A stretch of DNA of 64,000 bases, taken from NCBI GenBank assembly GCA_004020875.1, contig SAPZ01000002.1, forward strand, positions 487,226 to 551,225. The letters are read 5' to 3'. The position numbers were made by a program, and so were the translations under genes. The notes below the pieces were generated by a model, which saw only the letters and a list, made by a program, of their open reading frames with translations, ran no database searches and was not told the DNA's origin. The stretch is from Mesorhizobium sp. (GTDB taxonomy: Bacteria; Pseudomonadota; Alphaproteobacteria; Rhizobiales; Rhizobiaceae). Below are positions 52,861 through 62,485 of the stretch, in pieces. Each line of letters starts with the position of its first letter. Position 1 is the first letter of the stretch.

Positions 52861-53819
52861 CTGCCCTGCTCCTGTGCCTTTGCCTGCGCCTGCTGAAAGA
52901 ACATGATCGGGATGGTCAGCACCAGAAGCAGGATGACGGCCACCGCCGAGGAGACCGGCCAATCGCGGTTGGAGAAGAATTCGTTCCAGAGCGTCTTGCC
53001 GATCATCAGCGTCTGCGAGCCGCCGAGAAGGTCAGGGATGACGAACTCGCCGACGGCCGGGATGAACACCAGCAGGCAGCCGGCGACGACACCGGGCAGC
53101 GACAGCGGGAAGGTGATCTTCCAGAAGGCGCCGATCGGCGGGCAGCCGAGATCCTCCGCGGCCTCGACCAGCGAATAATCCATCTTCTCAAGCGACGAAT
53201 AGAGCGGCAGCACCATGAACGGCAGGTAGGAGTAGACGATGCCGATGAAGATCGCCGTGTAAGTGTTCAAGATCACCAGCGGCTGGCTGATGATGTGCAG
53301 CGACATCAGCAACTGATTGAGCAACCCTTCGGGCTTGAGGATGCCGATCCAGGCATAGACGCGGATCAGGAAGGAGGTCCAGAAGGGCAGGATCACCAGC
53401 ATCAGCAAGGTCGGACGGATCGTCGCCGGCGCCCGCGCCATGCCGTAGGCGATCGGATACCCGACGATCAGGGTAAGTATCGTCGATATCGCCGCGATGA
53501 TCAGGCTCGTCACGTAGGCGTTGAAATAGAGCGCATCCTGGGTGAGCCAGGTGTAGTTGTCGAAGTTGAGCTCGCGGAAGCCGGCGAAGAATCCCGAGAT
53601 GCCGTCGCTGAAGTCGAGCACCGGCGTATAGGGTGGCATCGAGATCGCCGTCTGCGACAGCGAGATCTTGAAGACGATGATGAAGGGAATGAGGAAGAAG
53701 AACAGCAGCCAGAGATAGGGAATGATGATGACGAGGCGGCTGACGAAGCCCTTCGCCAGCCTCGCCGGCAGTGTTGTGGTTTCCGTCAATGGGGCGGCAG
53801 TCGCTGCGATATCGGTCAT
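52857..53819 (-). CDS. potH: polyamine ABC transporter permease (PotH/PotB type)
   Basis: A 320-residue permease with about six helices, starting with a long cytoplasmic leader then LVIIIPYLWLLFFFLIPFIIVF. The EAA loop reads VEAAEDLGCPPIGAFWKITFPLSLPG near 219-244. It pairs with PotI to form the channel. It lies 9 bases after potG and overlaps potI by 4 bases. Confidence 0.93.
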   Translation of the reverse strand: MTDIAATAAPLTETTTLPARLAKGFVSRLVIIIPYLWLLFFFLIPFIIVFKISLSQTAISMPPYTPVLDFSDGISGFFAGFRELNFDNYTWLTQDALYFNAYVTSLIIAAISTILTLIVGYPIAYGMARAPATIRPTLLMLVILPFWTSFLIRVYAWIGILKPEGLLNQLLMSLHIISQPLVILNTYTAIFIGIVYSYLPFMVLPLYSSLEKMDYSLVEAAEDLGCPPIGAFWKITFPLSLPGVVAGCLLVFIPAVGEFVIPDLLGGSQTLMIGKTLWNEFFSNRDWPVSSAVAVILLLVLTIPIMFFQQAQAKAQEQGR

Positions 53820-53828
53820 CTCAGCCTC

Positions 53829-54968
53829 CTACCTGGTCAACACGACGCCGGCATCGGGCCGAAAGGAGACCCAGGCGCGGTCGTTCCAGGTGAGCGGATC
53901 CTCGGTCACACGCGAGGCGTTCAGCGCGCTCGCCCGCACGATCTGCCCGTCATCGAGCTTGATGTGATAGACGGTCATGTCGCCGAGATAGGCGACGTCA
54001 TAGACCTCGCCTTCCAGCGCATTGACGGCATTAGCGGGCTTTTTCGAGGAGACCTTGATCTTTTCCGGCCGGATCGCGAAGACGATGTCGGAGCCGGCAG
54101 CGGCCTTGCCGCCATTGTCGACGACGATCTGGGCGCCGGTCGCGCCGGTGATACGCGTCGCATCTGCCGTGTGCTCGGCAACCTTGCCCTCGAACATGTT
54201 CACGTTGCCGACGAAATGCGCCACGAAACGCGAGGTCGGCGCCTCGTAGATCTCGGCGGGCGTCGCGACCTGCATGACTTCGCCCTTGTCCATGATGGCG
54301 ATGCGGTCGGCCATGGTCATGGCTTCTTCCTGGTCATGTGTGACGACGACGAAGGTGAGGCCGAGCTCCTGCTGCAGGTCCATCAGCTCGAACTGCGTTT
54401 CCTCGCGGAGCTTCTTGTCGAGCGCGCCGAGCGGTTCGTCGAGCAGCAGGACCTTGGGCCGCTTGGCGACCGAGCGCGCAAGCGCAACGCGCTGGCGCTG
54501 ACCGCCCGAGAGCTGATGCGGCTTGCGCTTGGCGAACTGCTCGAGCTTGACCAGCTTCAGCATCTCGGCGACGCGCTTTTCGATATCGGGTCCCGGCATG
54601 CCTTCCTGCTTGAGGCCGAAGGCGATGTTCTTCTCCACCGTCATATGCGGGAACAGCGCGTAGGACTGGAACATCATGTTGACCGGGCGCTTGTAGGGGG
54701 GGATGCCGCGCAGATCCTGCCCGTCAAGCAGGATGCGGCCCGCCGTCGGTTCCTCGAAGCCGGCGAGCATCCTGAGCAGGGTCGACTTGCCGCAGCCGGA
54801 AGCGCCGAGCAGAGCGAAGAATTCACGCTCGAAGATGGTCAGCGACAGATTGTTGACGGCGGTGAAGTCACCGAACTTCTTGGTGACCTTGTCGAACTGG
54901 ATATATGGCTTGGCGTTCGGGTCGTTCCATGGCGCGAAATCCCTGCGGATGCTGCCAAGCGATTTCAT
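53829..54968 (-). CDS. potG: polyamine ABC transporter ATP-binding protein
   Basis: A 379-residue ATPase. It has Walker A GASGCGKST near residues 55-63, signature LSGGQRQRVALARS near 152-165, Walker B VLLLDEPLGALD near 172-183 and an H-loop in FVVVTHDQEEAMTMAD. A C-terminal TOBE_2 domain covers about 290-370. The ATG at 54968 begins MKSLGSIRRDFAPW, giving the normal PotG length; the longer open frame upstream crosses the potF-potG hairpin and is not real. Confidence 0.94.
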   Translation of the reverse strand: MKSLGSIRRDFAPWNDPNAKPYIQFDKVTKKFGDFTAVNNLSLTIFEREFFALLGASGCGKSTLLRMLAGFEEPTAGRILLDGQDLRGIPPYKRPVNMMFQSYALFPHMTVEKNIAFGLKQEGMPGPDIEKRVAEMLKLVKLEQFAKRKPHQLSGGQRQRVALARSVAKRPKVLLLDEPLGALDKKLREETQFELMDLQQELGLTFVVVTHDQEEAMTMADRIAIMDKGEVMQVATPAEIYEAPTSRFVAHFVGNVNMFEGKVAEHTADATRITGATGAQIVVDNGGKAAAGSDIVFAIRPEKIKVSSKKPANAVNALEGEVYDVAYLGDMTVYHIKLDDGQIVRASALNASRVTEDPLTWNDRAWVSFRPDAGVVLTR

Positions 54969-55004
54969 GATCCCCACTCCGTTACTTTTTCGATTCCCCA
55001 AAAG

Positions 55005-55036
55005 AAAGTGACCCCGGCAGTTGGCTGCCGGGGTCG
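55005..55036 (-). terminator. hairpin between potF and potG (attenuator-like)
   Basis: GACCCCGGCAG/CTGCCGGGGTC (55010-55035) is an 11-bp stem. On the minus strand it is followed by ACTTTCTTTTG, a weak U tract. Placed between the binding-protein gene and the ATPase gene, it probably lowers potGHI expression or protects potF mRNA. Confidence 0.6.
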
Positions 55037-55047
55037 TGTCGCAATGC

Positions 55048-56145
55048 TTACTGACCGGTGACGATCTTGGTCCAGGTGCGCGTGATGACGCGCTGTGTCT
55101 TTGGATCATATGGCTTAACGGTATAGAGCTTCTTGATCGTCTCGGCATCTGGATAGACCGAAGTATCTTCCAGGATCGCCTTGTCGATGAACTGCTGCGA
55201 AGCCTTGTTGCCGTTGGCGTAGAGCACGTAGTTCGACGACTTGGCGATGACTTCGGGAGTCATCATGTAGTTGATGAACTCGAGCGCTTCGGCGACATGC
55301 GGCGCGTCCGCGGGGATCGCCATCTGGTCGAACCACATCTGCGCGCCTTCCTTCGGTACCGAATAGCCGATCTCGACGCCCTGCTTGGCTTCCTGGGCGC
55401 GGTTGCGCGCCTGGAAGACGTCGCCCGACCAGCCGATCGCCAGGCAGATATCGCCATTGGCCAAGGCGTTGATGTATTCGGACGAATGGAACTTGCGGAT
55501 GTAGGGGCGGACCTTGAGCAACGCTTCCTCAGCCTTGGCAATATCATCCGGCGAGGTGCTGTTGGGATCGAGGCCAAGATATTTCAGCGCCGCCGGAATG
55601 ATGTCGGCGGGAGAATCCAGCACATAGACGCCGCAATCCTTCAGCTTGGCCAGCTTGTCCGGATTGAAGAAAACATCCCAGCTGTCGATCTTGTCGGTGC
55701 CGAGCGCGGCCGTCACCTTCTTGACGTTATAGCCGAGGCCGACCGTGCCCCACATGTAGTTGACCGAATATTCGTTGCCCGGATCGTATTTGCCGGTGCG
55801 TTCGGAGATGACGTCCCACATGTTCGAGATGTTCGGCAGCTTCGACTTGTCGAGCTTCTGGAACACGCCCGCCTGGATCTGGCGCGCAAGGAAATTGGCG
55901 CTCGGCACGACGACGTCATAGCCGCTGCCGCCGGCCAGCAGCTTCGTCTCCAGGATCTCGTTGGAATCGAAGGTGTCGTAGACGACCTTGATGCCGGTCT
56001 TCTTGGTGAAGTCGTCGATGATCGAGCTATCGATATAGTCCGACCAGTTGTAGACGTTGACGACGCGGTCTTCGGCGTGGCCGCCTGCTGTGAAAAGCGT
56101 CAGAAATACCGATGTCGCCGAAAGCCATAGAGCTTTACGGATCAT
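55048..56145 (-). CDS. potF: polyamine-binding periplasmic protein
   Basis: A 365-residue type 1 extracellular binding protein. It has a signal peptide (ALWLSATSVFLTLFTAGGHA, cleavage near 24), then VVNVYNWSDYIDSSIIDDFTK, the PotF/PotD opening with Trp and Ser ligands. KVVYDTFDSNEILETKLLAGGSGYD and LAIGWSGDVFQARNRA further mark the binding site. The Asp/Trp pattern suits putrescine-type ligands. It is first gene of potF-G-H-I. Confidence 0.94.
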   Translation of the reverse strand: MIRKALWLSATSVFLTLFTAGGHAEDRVVNVYNWSDYIDSSIIDDFTKKTGIKVVYDTFDSNEILETKLLAGGSGYDVVVPSANFLARQIQAGVFQKLDKSKLPNISNMWDVISERTGKYDPGNEYSVNYMWGTVGLGYNVKKVTAALGTDKIDSWDVFFNPDKLAKLKDCGVYVLDSPADIIPAALKYLGLDPNSTSPDDIAKAEEALLKVRPYIRKFHSSEYINALANGDICLAIGWSGDVFQARNRAQEAKQGVEIGYSVPKEGAQMWFDQMAIPADAPHVAEALEFINYMMTPEVIAKSSNYVLYANGNKASQQFIDKAILEDTSVYPDAETIKKLYTVKPYDPKTQRVITRTWTKIVTGQ

Positions 56146-56592
56146 GATGTTCTCCTTTGGTGAGTGTTCCCTTGCCGGCCCGTCGCGATAGGAGCGCGGG
56201 GCGGCGTTGGTTTCAGATTATTGAGCGTTCCGGGGGGCAACAAGCGCGACCAGTCGGCGCTGCGCCGGACCGGCGGTCGGTAGTCAAAGACCTCCGGCAG
56301 CCTGCCCTTGTAAGGTGTCCGGGCAGCGTCAGCGGCGTTCGCCGTGGCGTGGGCAGAGATACGACGATGTGATCCGGCCTTAGTCAGGCCGGCAGAGACA
56401 GTTGGCAAGATACGCCTGTCTTGTTGTTGCCGTGATCGCAGCCTGCCCGGCCGGCAGCGGGGTTGTCAATGGGGAAGGCTGCCTAAAGCGCGCCGCGCTG
56501 AGAGGGATTCAGGCGACGCGCTTTAGGTCTTTGTTTTGATGCATGTCGTTCTCCCAAAACCGCTGCGCACGTTTGGGCGACATGCACTAACG
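56146..56592. other. 447-bp gap before potF, with a palindromic repeat
   Basis: It should contain the potF promoter (minus strand, from about 56150). The far part, 56481-56586, is a palindromic repeat lying directly after the transporter gene at 56593. Between them, 56210-56470, I see no motif or gene. Confidence 0.5.
56481..56586. repeat. two-part palindromic repeat (CTAAAGCGCG and TGCATGTCG arms)
   Basis: The first hairpin is CTAAAGCGCG (56483-56492) with CGCGCTTTAG (56517-56526). The second is TGCATGTCG (56540-56548) with CGACATGCA (56578-56586) and an inner CCCAAA/TTTGGG pair. I believe this motif is frequent in Mesorhizobium genomes. It is a fourth repeat family in the window. Confidence 0.75.
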
Positions 56593-57537
56593 TCAATTGG
56601 GTGACGGCAGACCGGTGATGCCGGGCCGCGCGGGCCGCGCCTGGCGTTTGAACTCCAGGCCGATATGGACGAGCAGCGCCGTGACCACGACGGCGCCGCC
56701 GATGATGGTGCGCACCGATGGCACCTCGGAATGGACGAGCCAGACCCAGATCGGCCCGAGGATCGGCTCGAAGGTGCCGAGCAGCGCCGCGATCGCCGCC
56801 GGCACCAGCCGCGCGCCCATGGCGAAGAAGGCGAGGCCAACGCCAAGGTTGATGACGCCAAAGGCGAAGAGAAAACCCATGTCGCGCGCGGACACCGCAA
56901 ATTCCGTGGCCCGGGCGGCGGCAAAGATACCGGCAACCAGCGCACCGAGACAGGTGGCCGGCACCATGCGCACATGGGAGAAGCGCCGGGTGATCACGGT
57001 CGCGAACGAAAACATCACCGCGATCAGCAGCGCCAGGCCGTCGCCGATCGGCGAGACGGCGCCGCCCAGGGATTCAGAGACCATGATGGCGACGCCGGCT
57101 ATGACCGCGGCGATGGCAATCCAGGTGGCCTGGCTCACGCGCTCGCGAAACAAAAGCCAGGCAAGCAAGGCAGCCAAAAGTGGCACGCCGGCTTGCATCA
57201 GGAGGATGTTTGCAACCGTCGTATAGGCGAGCGCGACGATAAAGCTGGTCGAGGCCGTGGCAAAGCAGAAGGCCACGCCGAGACCAGGCATGCCCATATC
57301 GCGGAACAGCCTCAACGTGCCCCGCCAGCCGTCGCGCCAGACCATGAAGGCGACGAGGAAGGCCACGGCCCAGGCCGAACGCCAGAACACGACGGTCCAG
57401 CTGTCGTCGACATGGATGAAGCGGGCGATGGTGCCGCCGAAACTCCACATCAGCGCCGAAAGGAAGACCAGCAGCATTCCGATCCGCTCCTCGCGCGGCG
57501 AGACGGCAGGCAAGGGCGGCGAGGCGGTATCGGTCAT
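56593..57537 (-). CDS. EamA/DMT family transporter
   Basis: A 314-residue inner-membrane protein with ten predicted helices in two EamA repeats. The first begins LVFLSALMWSFGGTIARFI and the second SPIGDGLALLIAVMFSFATVITRR. Members export amino acids or related metabolites; the substrate is unknown. It lies downstream of the XRE regulator gene on the same strand, 137 bases away. Confidence 0.9.
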   Translation of the reverse strand: MTDTASPPLPAVSPREERIGMLLVFLSALMWSFGGTIARFIHVDDSWTVVFWRSAWAVAFLVAFMVWRDGWRGTLRLFRDMGMPGLGVAFCFATASTSFIVALAYTTVANILLMQAGVPLLAALLAWLLFRERVSQATWIAIAAVIAGVAIMVSESLGGAVSPIGDGLALLIAVMFSFATVITRRFSHVRMVPATCLGALVAGIFAAARATEFAVSARDMGFLFAFGVINLGVGLAFFAMGARLVPAAIAALLGTFEPILGPIWVWLVHSEVPSVRTIIGGAVVVTALLVHIGLEFKRQARPARPGITGLPSPN

Positions 57538-57674
57538 GGCAGATGGCTGTCAGCGAGTTGGGTTCGACACGATGCACCAAGGACGACAAGAAACTGAGTC
57601 CCAATCGCGTAGCGCAAAGGCGTGAAACCGGCGTGATCCAGCGTCCGGCGACGCTTGGGGCACATCCGCCGCCG

Positions 57675-59117
57675 TCATCCTTGGAAATCGAAGGCGCTGA
57701 GGCCCGTCACCATCTCGTCGAGACCGAGCGGGCGCGTCACCGGTGGCTCGGCGCGGGCAAGGCAGCCGACGCGTTCGCAAAGCCGGCAGGCGGGACCTAC
57801 CGGCGTGGCGAAACCCTGGCCGGGCTTGCCGGTGGCTCCGGCCGGCAGCGCGGCACCATAGACGATCTCTTCGCGGAAGCCGATATCGCAGCCAAGCAGG
57901 AGCGCAGTGCGGCGCGGTCGTTCGGAGAAGGCGCCTTGCGGGCCCTCCAACGTGCGGGCGATGCACAGGAACTCGGCGCCGTCGGGCATCTCCACCGCCT
58001 CGACCAGGACCTGGCCCGGCTGCGAGAAGGCCGCATGGATGGGAAGCTTGGGGCAGCCGCCGCCGAAGCGGCTTTGCGGATAGCCCCGGCTGCCGGCCTT
58101 GCGGAAGCGGTTACCGGCATTGTCGACTTCCAGCATGAAGAACGGCACGCCCGCCGCGCCCTGTCGCTGCAGCATCGTCAGACGGTTGGCCGCCTGTTCG
58201 AAAGAAACGCCGAAGCGGGAACGCAAGACATCGACATCATAGCGCGCGCGAACGGCGGCGGCGTGAAAGGCCTGATAGGGCATCATCAACGCATGCGCGG
58301 CATAGCGGCCGAGCTCGAAGCGGGCGAGCCGGCGCGCCTCGTCGGTGCCGAGCCTCAGCCCCTGTATCTCGCCCGCGACGGCCACCGACATGCGCATCAG
58401 GCTCGCCTCCATGGCGACCTCACGCAGCTGATCGAAGGGCGACAGACGCTCCGACAGGAACAGGCGCTGCGAATGGCGGTCGTAGCGGCGGCGCCAGTTG
58501 GGCATGGTGGCGACCGGCAGCACCTTGACGACGATGCCGTGCTCGCGCCTCAACCAGGCCTTGAGCGCGCCGAACAGATCGTCGCCGGGCTCGAGGACCG
58601 ATGTGAAAGCCTCCGCCTCCTCCTCCAGCGCAGCAAAGTGGTTCGGCCGGCGCTCGAACACTTCGTGGACTTCGTCGGCGGGCAGGCGCGCGCCCGACAG
58701 CGCGGTCGCCCGACCCTCCTTCGCCAGGAGCTCGTTGAGGTCGGACAGACGCTCTGCCTGCTCGCGATAGGCGCGAAAGAGCTTCACCATCGCCGCCGAG
58801 GCATTGGGCGCCGTTTCGGCGAGATCGATCAGCTCCTGATCGCCAGGCAGCTCGCCGGCAAGAAGAGGATCGCTGAACGCTTCGCGCAAGGCCGCGATCG
58901 AGCCTTTTGTCTCTCCCTGCAATTCATGCGGATCGACCTTGTAGACGGAGGCCAGCTTGAGGATGAGCTGCACGGTAAGCGGCCGCTGGTTGCGCTCGAT
59001 GAGGTTGAGGTAGGAGGGCGAGATGCCCAGTCCCTCGGCCATTGCCGTCTGGGTCAACCCTCTAGCGTTGCGCAGCCGGCGCAGTCTCGGCCCGGCAAAG
59101 ATCTTCTGGTCGGCCAT
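57675..59117 (-). CDS. XRE-family regulator with IrrE-like and ScfR C-terminal domains
   Basis: A 480-residue regulator. The helix-turn-helix is at about residues 10-60 ([37 protein letters not shown]). A middle DUF955/IrrE-like region covers about 150-290 ([21 protein letters not shown]), but its zinc-peptidase HExxH motif is not evident. The C-terminal short-chain-fatty-acyl-regulator domain ends in a cysteine cluster, [15 protein letters not shown]. RamB of Corynebacterium, which represses isocitrate lyase, has the same layout. Here the gene is divergent from aceA, so control of the glyoxylate shunt is strongly suggested. The ATG at 59117 gives [12 protein letters not shown]. Confidence 0.9.
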   Translation of the reverse strand: MADQKIFAGPRLRRLRNARGLTQTAMAEGLGISPSYLNLIERNQRPLTVQLILKLASVYKVDPHELQGETKGSIAALREAFSDPLLAGELPGDQELIDLAETAPNASAAMVKLFRAYREQAERLSDLNELLAKEGRATALSGARLPADEVHEVFERRPNHFAALEEEAEAFTSVLEPGDDLFGALKAWLRREHGIVVKVLPVATMPNWRRRYDRHSQRLFLSERLSPFDQLREVAMEASLMRMSVAVAGEIQGLRLGTDEARRLARFELGRYAAHALMMPYQAFHAAAVRARYDVDVLRSRFGVSFEQAANRLTMLQRQGAAGVPFFMLEVDNAGNRFRKAGSRGYPQSRFGGGCPKLPIHAAFSQPGQVLVEAVEMPDGAEFLCIARTLEGPQGAFSERPRRTALLLGCDIGFREEIVYGAALPAGATGKPGQGFATPVGPACRLCERVGCLARAEPPVTRPLGLDEMVTGLSAFDFQG

Positions 59118-59367
59118 CCCTTCCACTCTTGACAAGAATTTACACGCGCATCGGACCCGACGTCCACCTTGCAGATTTTACAATCATGACAAATTTACAG
59201 AGCCTGCCTGTCAATGGCAACACAGCTTTTCCTCTATTTTTGGCGCTACATGCCGGTTTCTCTGGTGTATTTCGCGCTGCAATGTAAACGATGTCACACG
59301 CAGACGTCGCGGGACATGCCTTTGCGATGCGGCGCTGAAGCAGTTTTCAAACGATCCGGAGCGACCA
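59118..59367. promoter_or_regulatory. divergent aceA control region with repeated GACAA(G)AATTTACA sites
   Basis: Near-identical direct repeats TTGACAAGAATTTACAC (59129-59145) and ATGACAAATTTACAG (59186-59200) lie between the regulator and aceA. A related ATTTTACAAT is at 59175-59184. They are close to the regulator start, suiting autoregulation as well as control of aceA. Confidence 0.5.
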
Positions 59368-60657
<1,290 letters not shown>

Positions 60658-60710
60658 CGGACAACAACCAGAGGAACGCCCGCAGGGCATCTACATCGAG
60701 GAGAAGACCA

Positions 60711-60953
60711 ATGGCATCGATAAGCCGCGTCAAGGAAAGGGCGGAAGAGCAATCGAGCGCGATGAGCGTCGACCAGCAGGCGACGATCCGCATGCTCGCC
60801 AACGATCTGCACAGGCTCAACCAGTCGGTCATGAAGGCCGTCGAGGCCGGCGTCTCGGTGGAGCTGGTGCGCTCGGCCAGGCACCATGGCGGCGACGGCA
60901 ACTGGGGTGACCTGCTGATCCCCGTGATCGTCACCCATCAGAGTCATACCTGA
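60711..60953 (+). CDS. small conserved protein downstream of aceA
   Basis: An 80-residue protein beginning MASISRVKERAEEQSSAMSV. It has a helical middle (ATIRMLANDLHRLNQSVMKAVEAGVSVEL) and the tail GGDGNWGDLLIPVIVTHQS. GAGGAG lies upstream of the ATG. I recall a similar small gene after aceA in S. meliloti, but no function is known. It is probably in the aceA transcript, which ends at the terminator 60979-61021. Confidence 0.7.
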   Translation: MASISRVKERAEEQSSAMSVDQQATIRMLANDLHRLNQSVMKAVEAGVSVELVRSARHHGGDGNWGDLLIPVIVTHQSHT

Positions 60954-60978
60954 CGTTACGTCAACAAGTCTCGGCGAA

Positions 60979-61021
60979 AGTCTCCCGCGCGTTATACGTT
61001 CGGGAGACTATTGCGTTTTTT
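60979..61021 (+). terminator. Rho-independent terminator after the aceA operon
   Basis: AGTCTCCCG (60979-60987) and CGGGAGACT (61001-61009) form a 9-bp stem. It is followed, after ATTGCG, by TTTTTT. It lies 26 bases after the small gene. Confidence 0.8.
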
Positions 61022-61179
61022 CAACTTGCCTGCGCCGCCAAGATATACCACTTGCTGCGAATACCAGAATTCCTTGCTATATTTTCGACATCGGCCGTTT
61101 CAGCTTGACACAGGAGATGATCTCAACCAATTGTCCATCAGGTTTCAACCCTGCATTGAACCGGAGTGCCCGCCCGCCG

Positions 61180-61626
61180 ATGTGCCCCGCCGATCGCAAC
61201 GATTCCAAAAGACACCTGACACCGGCAGCCCGCGCCGGCGCGATGGCGGCGGACTTCTCCAAGGTACTCGTCGTCGGAAAATCGTCAATCAACCGGGTCG
61301 TGGTGTCGAAAATCGTCGAGAAATCGGGACTGAAGCCGATCTCGGAACCGCCCGAGGCTGCCGAGAAGACGCTGGCAGGACATTTGCCCGGCGCGGTCAT
61401 CCTCGACGGCGGCCCCGACAACAGGGATTGCGACCGGCTGATGTCGGCCATCGACGCGTTGCGGCGCGTCTCCGGCAAGCCGCTGCCCGCGGTTATCCTG
61501 CTCTCAACCAGGAATGGCACACCGGAGAGCCTTGGCCTGTCGAGCCTGGTCGATGCGGTCGTAGCCAAGCCAATCACGCCCGAGAGGCTGCAACCGGTGG
61601 TCGATCGCCTGACAGGGCGCGGCTAG
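61180..61626 (+). CDS. response-regulator receiver-like protein
   Basis: A 148-residue protein with a single receiver-like domain. It reads FSKVLVVGKSSINRVVVSKIVE (beta1 lacks the usual acidic pair), AVILDGGPDNRDCDRL (probable phospho-acceptor Asp) and AVVAKPITPERL (conserved Lys-Pro). The missing acidic residues after beta1 suggest weak or absent phosphorylation. I prefer the ATG at 61180; an upstream ATG at 61117 or TTG at 61105 also keeps the frame. It may act as a partner for another kinase. Confidence 0.68.
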   Translation: MCPADRNDSKRHLTPAARAGAMAADFSKVLVVGKSSINRVVVSKIVEKSGLKPISEPPEAAEKTLAGHLPGAVILDGGPDNRDCDRLMSAIDALRRVSGKPLPAVILLSTRNGTPESLGLSSLVDAVVAKPITPERLQPVVDRLTGRG

Positions 61627-61635
61627 GTAGCGCGT

Positions 61636-62358
61636 TCAACCGGCCTTTGCGATAGCCTCGACAAGACTTGGCAACTCGCCGAGATCGGCAATCTGGCGGA
61701 AACGCGGCGCCTCGACAGGCGCCTCGGCATGTTCGACAGCCCAGGTCAGTTCGTGCGGCACATGAATGCCCCAACCGCCGGCCTCGATGGCGGGAACCAC
61801 GTCCGACTTGAGGGAATTGCCAACCATCATGCTGCTCTGCGGACCACGGCCATGGCGGCTGAAGATGCGGGCATAGGTGGCGGCGCTCTTGTCGCTGACG
61901 ATCTCGACGGCGTCGAAGAGACCACCCATTCCCGACTGCGCAAGCTTGCGCTCCTGATCGAAGAGATCGCCTTTGGTGATCAGGACCAGATGGTAGGAGC
62001 CCGCCAGCTTCTCGACCGTCTCGCGCGCATGCGGCAGGGGCTCGATCGGGTGGTTGAGCATCTCGCGGCCGGCAGCCAGGATCTCGCCGATGATCGAACC
62101 AGGCACCTCACCGCCGGTGATCTCGACCGCAGTCTCGATCATCGACAGGGTGAAGCCCTTGATGCCGAAGCCGTAAAGGGCGAGGTTGCGCCTTTCCGCC
62201 TCGAGCAGTCTTGCCGCGATATGCTCATGGTCGCCGTGCTCCGCCAGCATTGCGGCAAAGCGCTTCTCGGTCATGCGGAAGAACTGCTCGTTCTGCCACA
62301 GGGTGTCATCGGCATCGAATCCGATTGTGGTCAAATGAGAGTTGGGACCGTTCTTCAT
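61636..62358 (-). CDS. HAD superfamily hydrolase
   Basis: A 240-residue phosphatase-like protein. Motif I is GFDADDTLWQNEQF, with nucleophile Asp15 and Asp17. Motif II lies in LVLITKGD, and motif III/IV in SSMMVGNSLKSDVVPAIEAGGWG. The helical cap covers about residues 25-100. The substrate is unknown. It is divergent from the glutamine-synthetase-family gene. Confidence 0.9.
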   Translation of the reverse strand: MKNGPNSHLTTIGFDADDTLWQNEQFFRMTEKRFAAMLAEHGDHEHIAARLLEAERRNLALYGFGIKGFTLSMIETAVEITGGEVPGSIIGEILAAGREMLNHPIEPLPHARETVEKLAGSYHLVLITKGDLFDQERKLAQSGMGGLFDAVEIVSDKSAATYARIFSRHGRGPQSSMMVGNSLKSDVVPAIEAGGWGIHVPHELTWAVEHAEAPVEAPRFRQIADLGELPSLVEAIAKAG

Positions 62359-62485
62359 GACGGCCGGTGTACCTGCTGTTGCGGCGCGCCGCTAGCCTGA
62401 AGAGGGATGCCAGCTTGTCCCGCCTCCCCTTCCCTTCCCCCGCGGCGCACGGCTATAGTCCGAAATCCGCAACACAATCTGGTGA

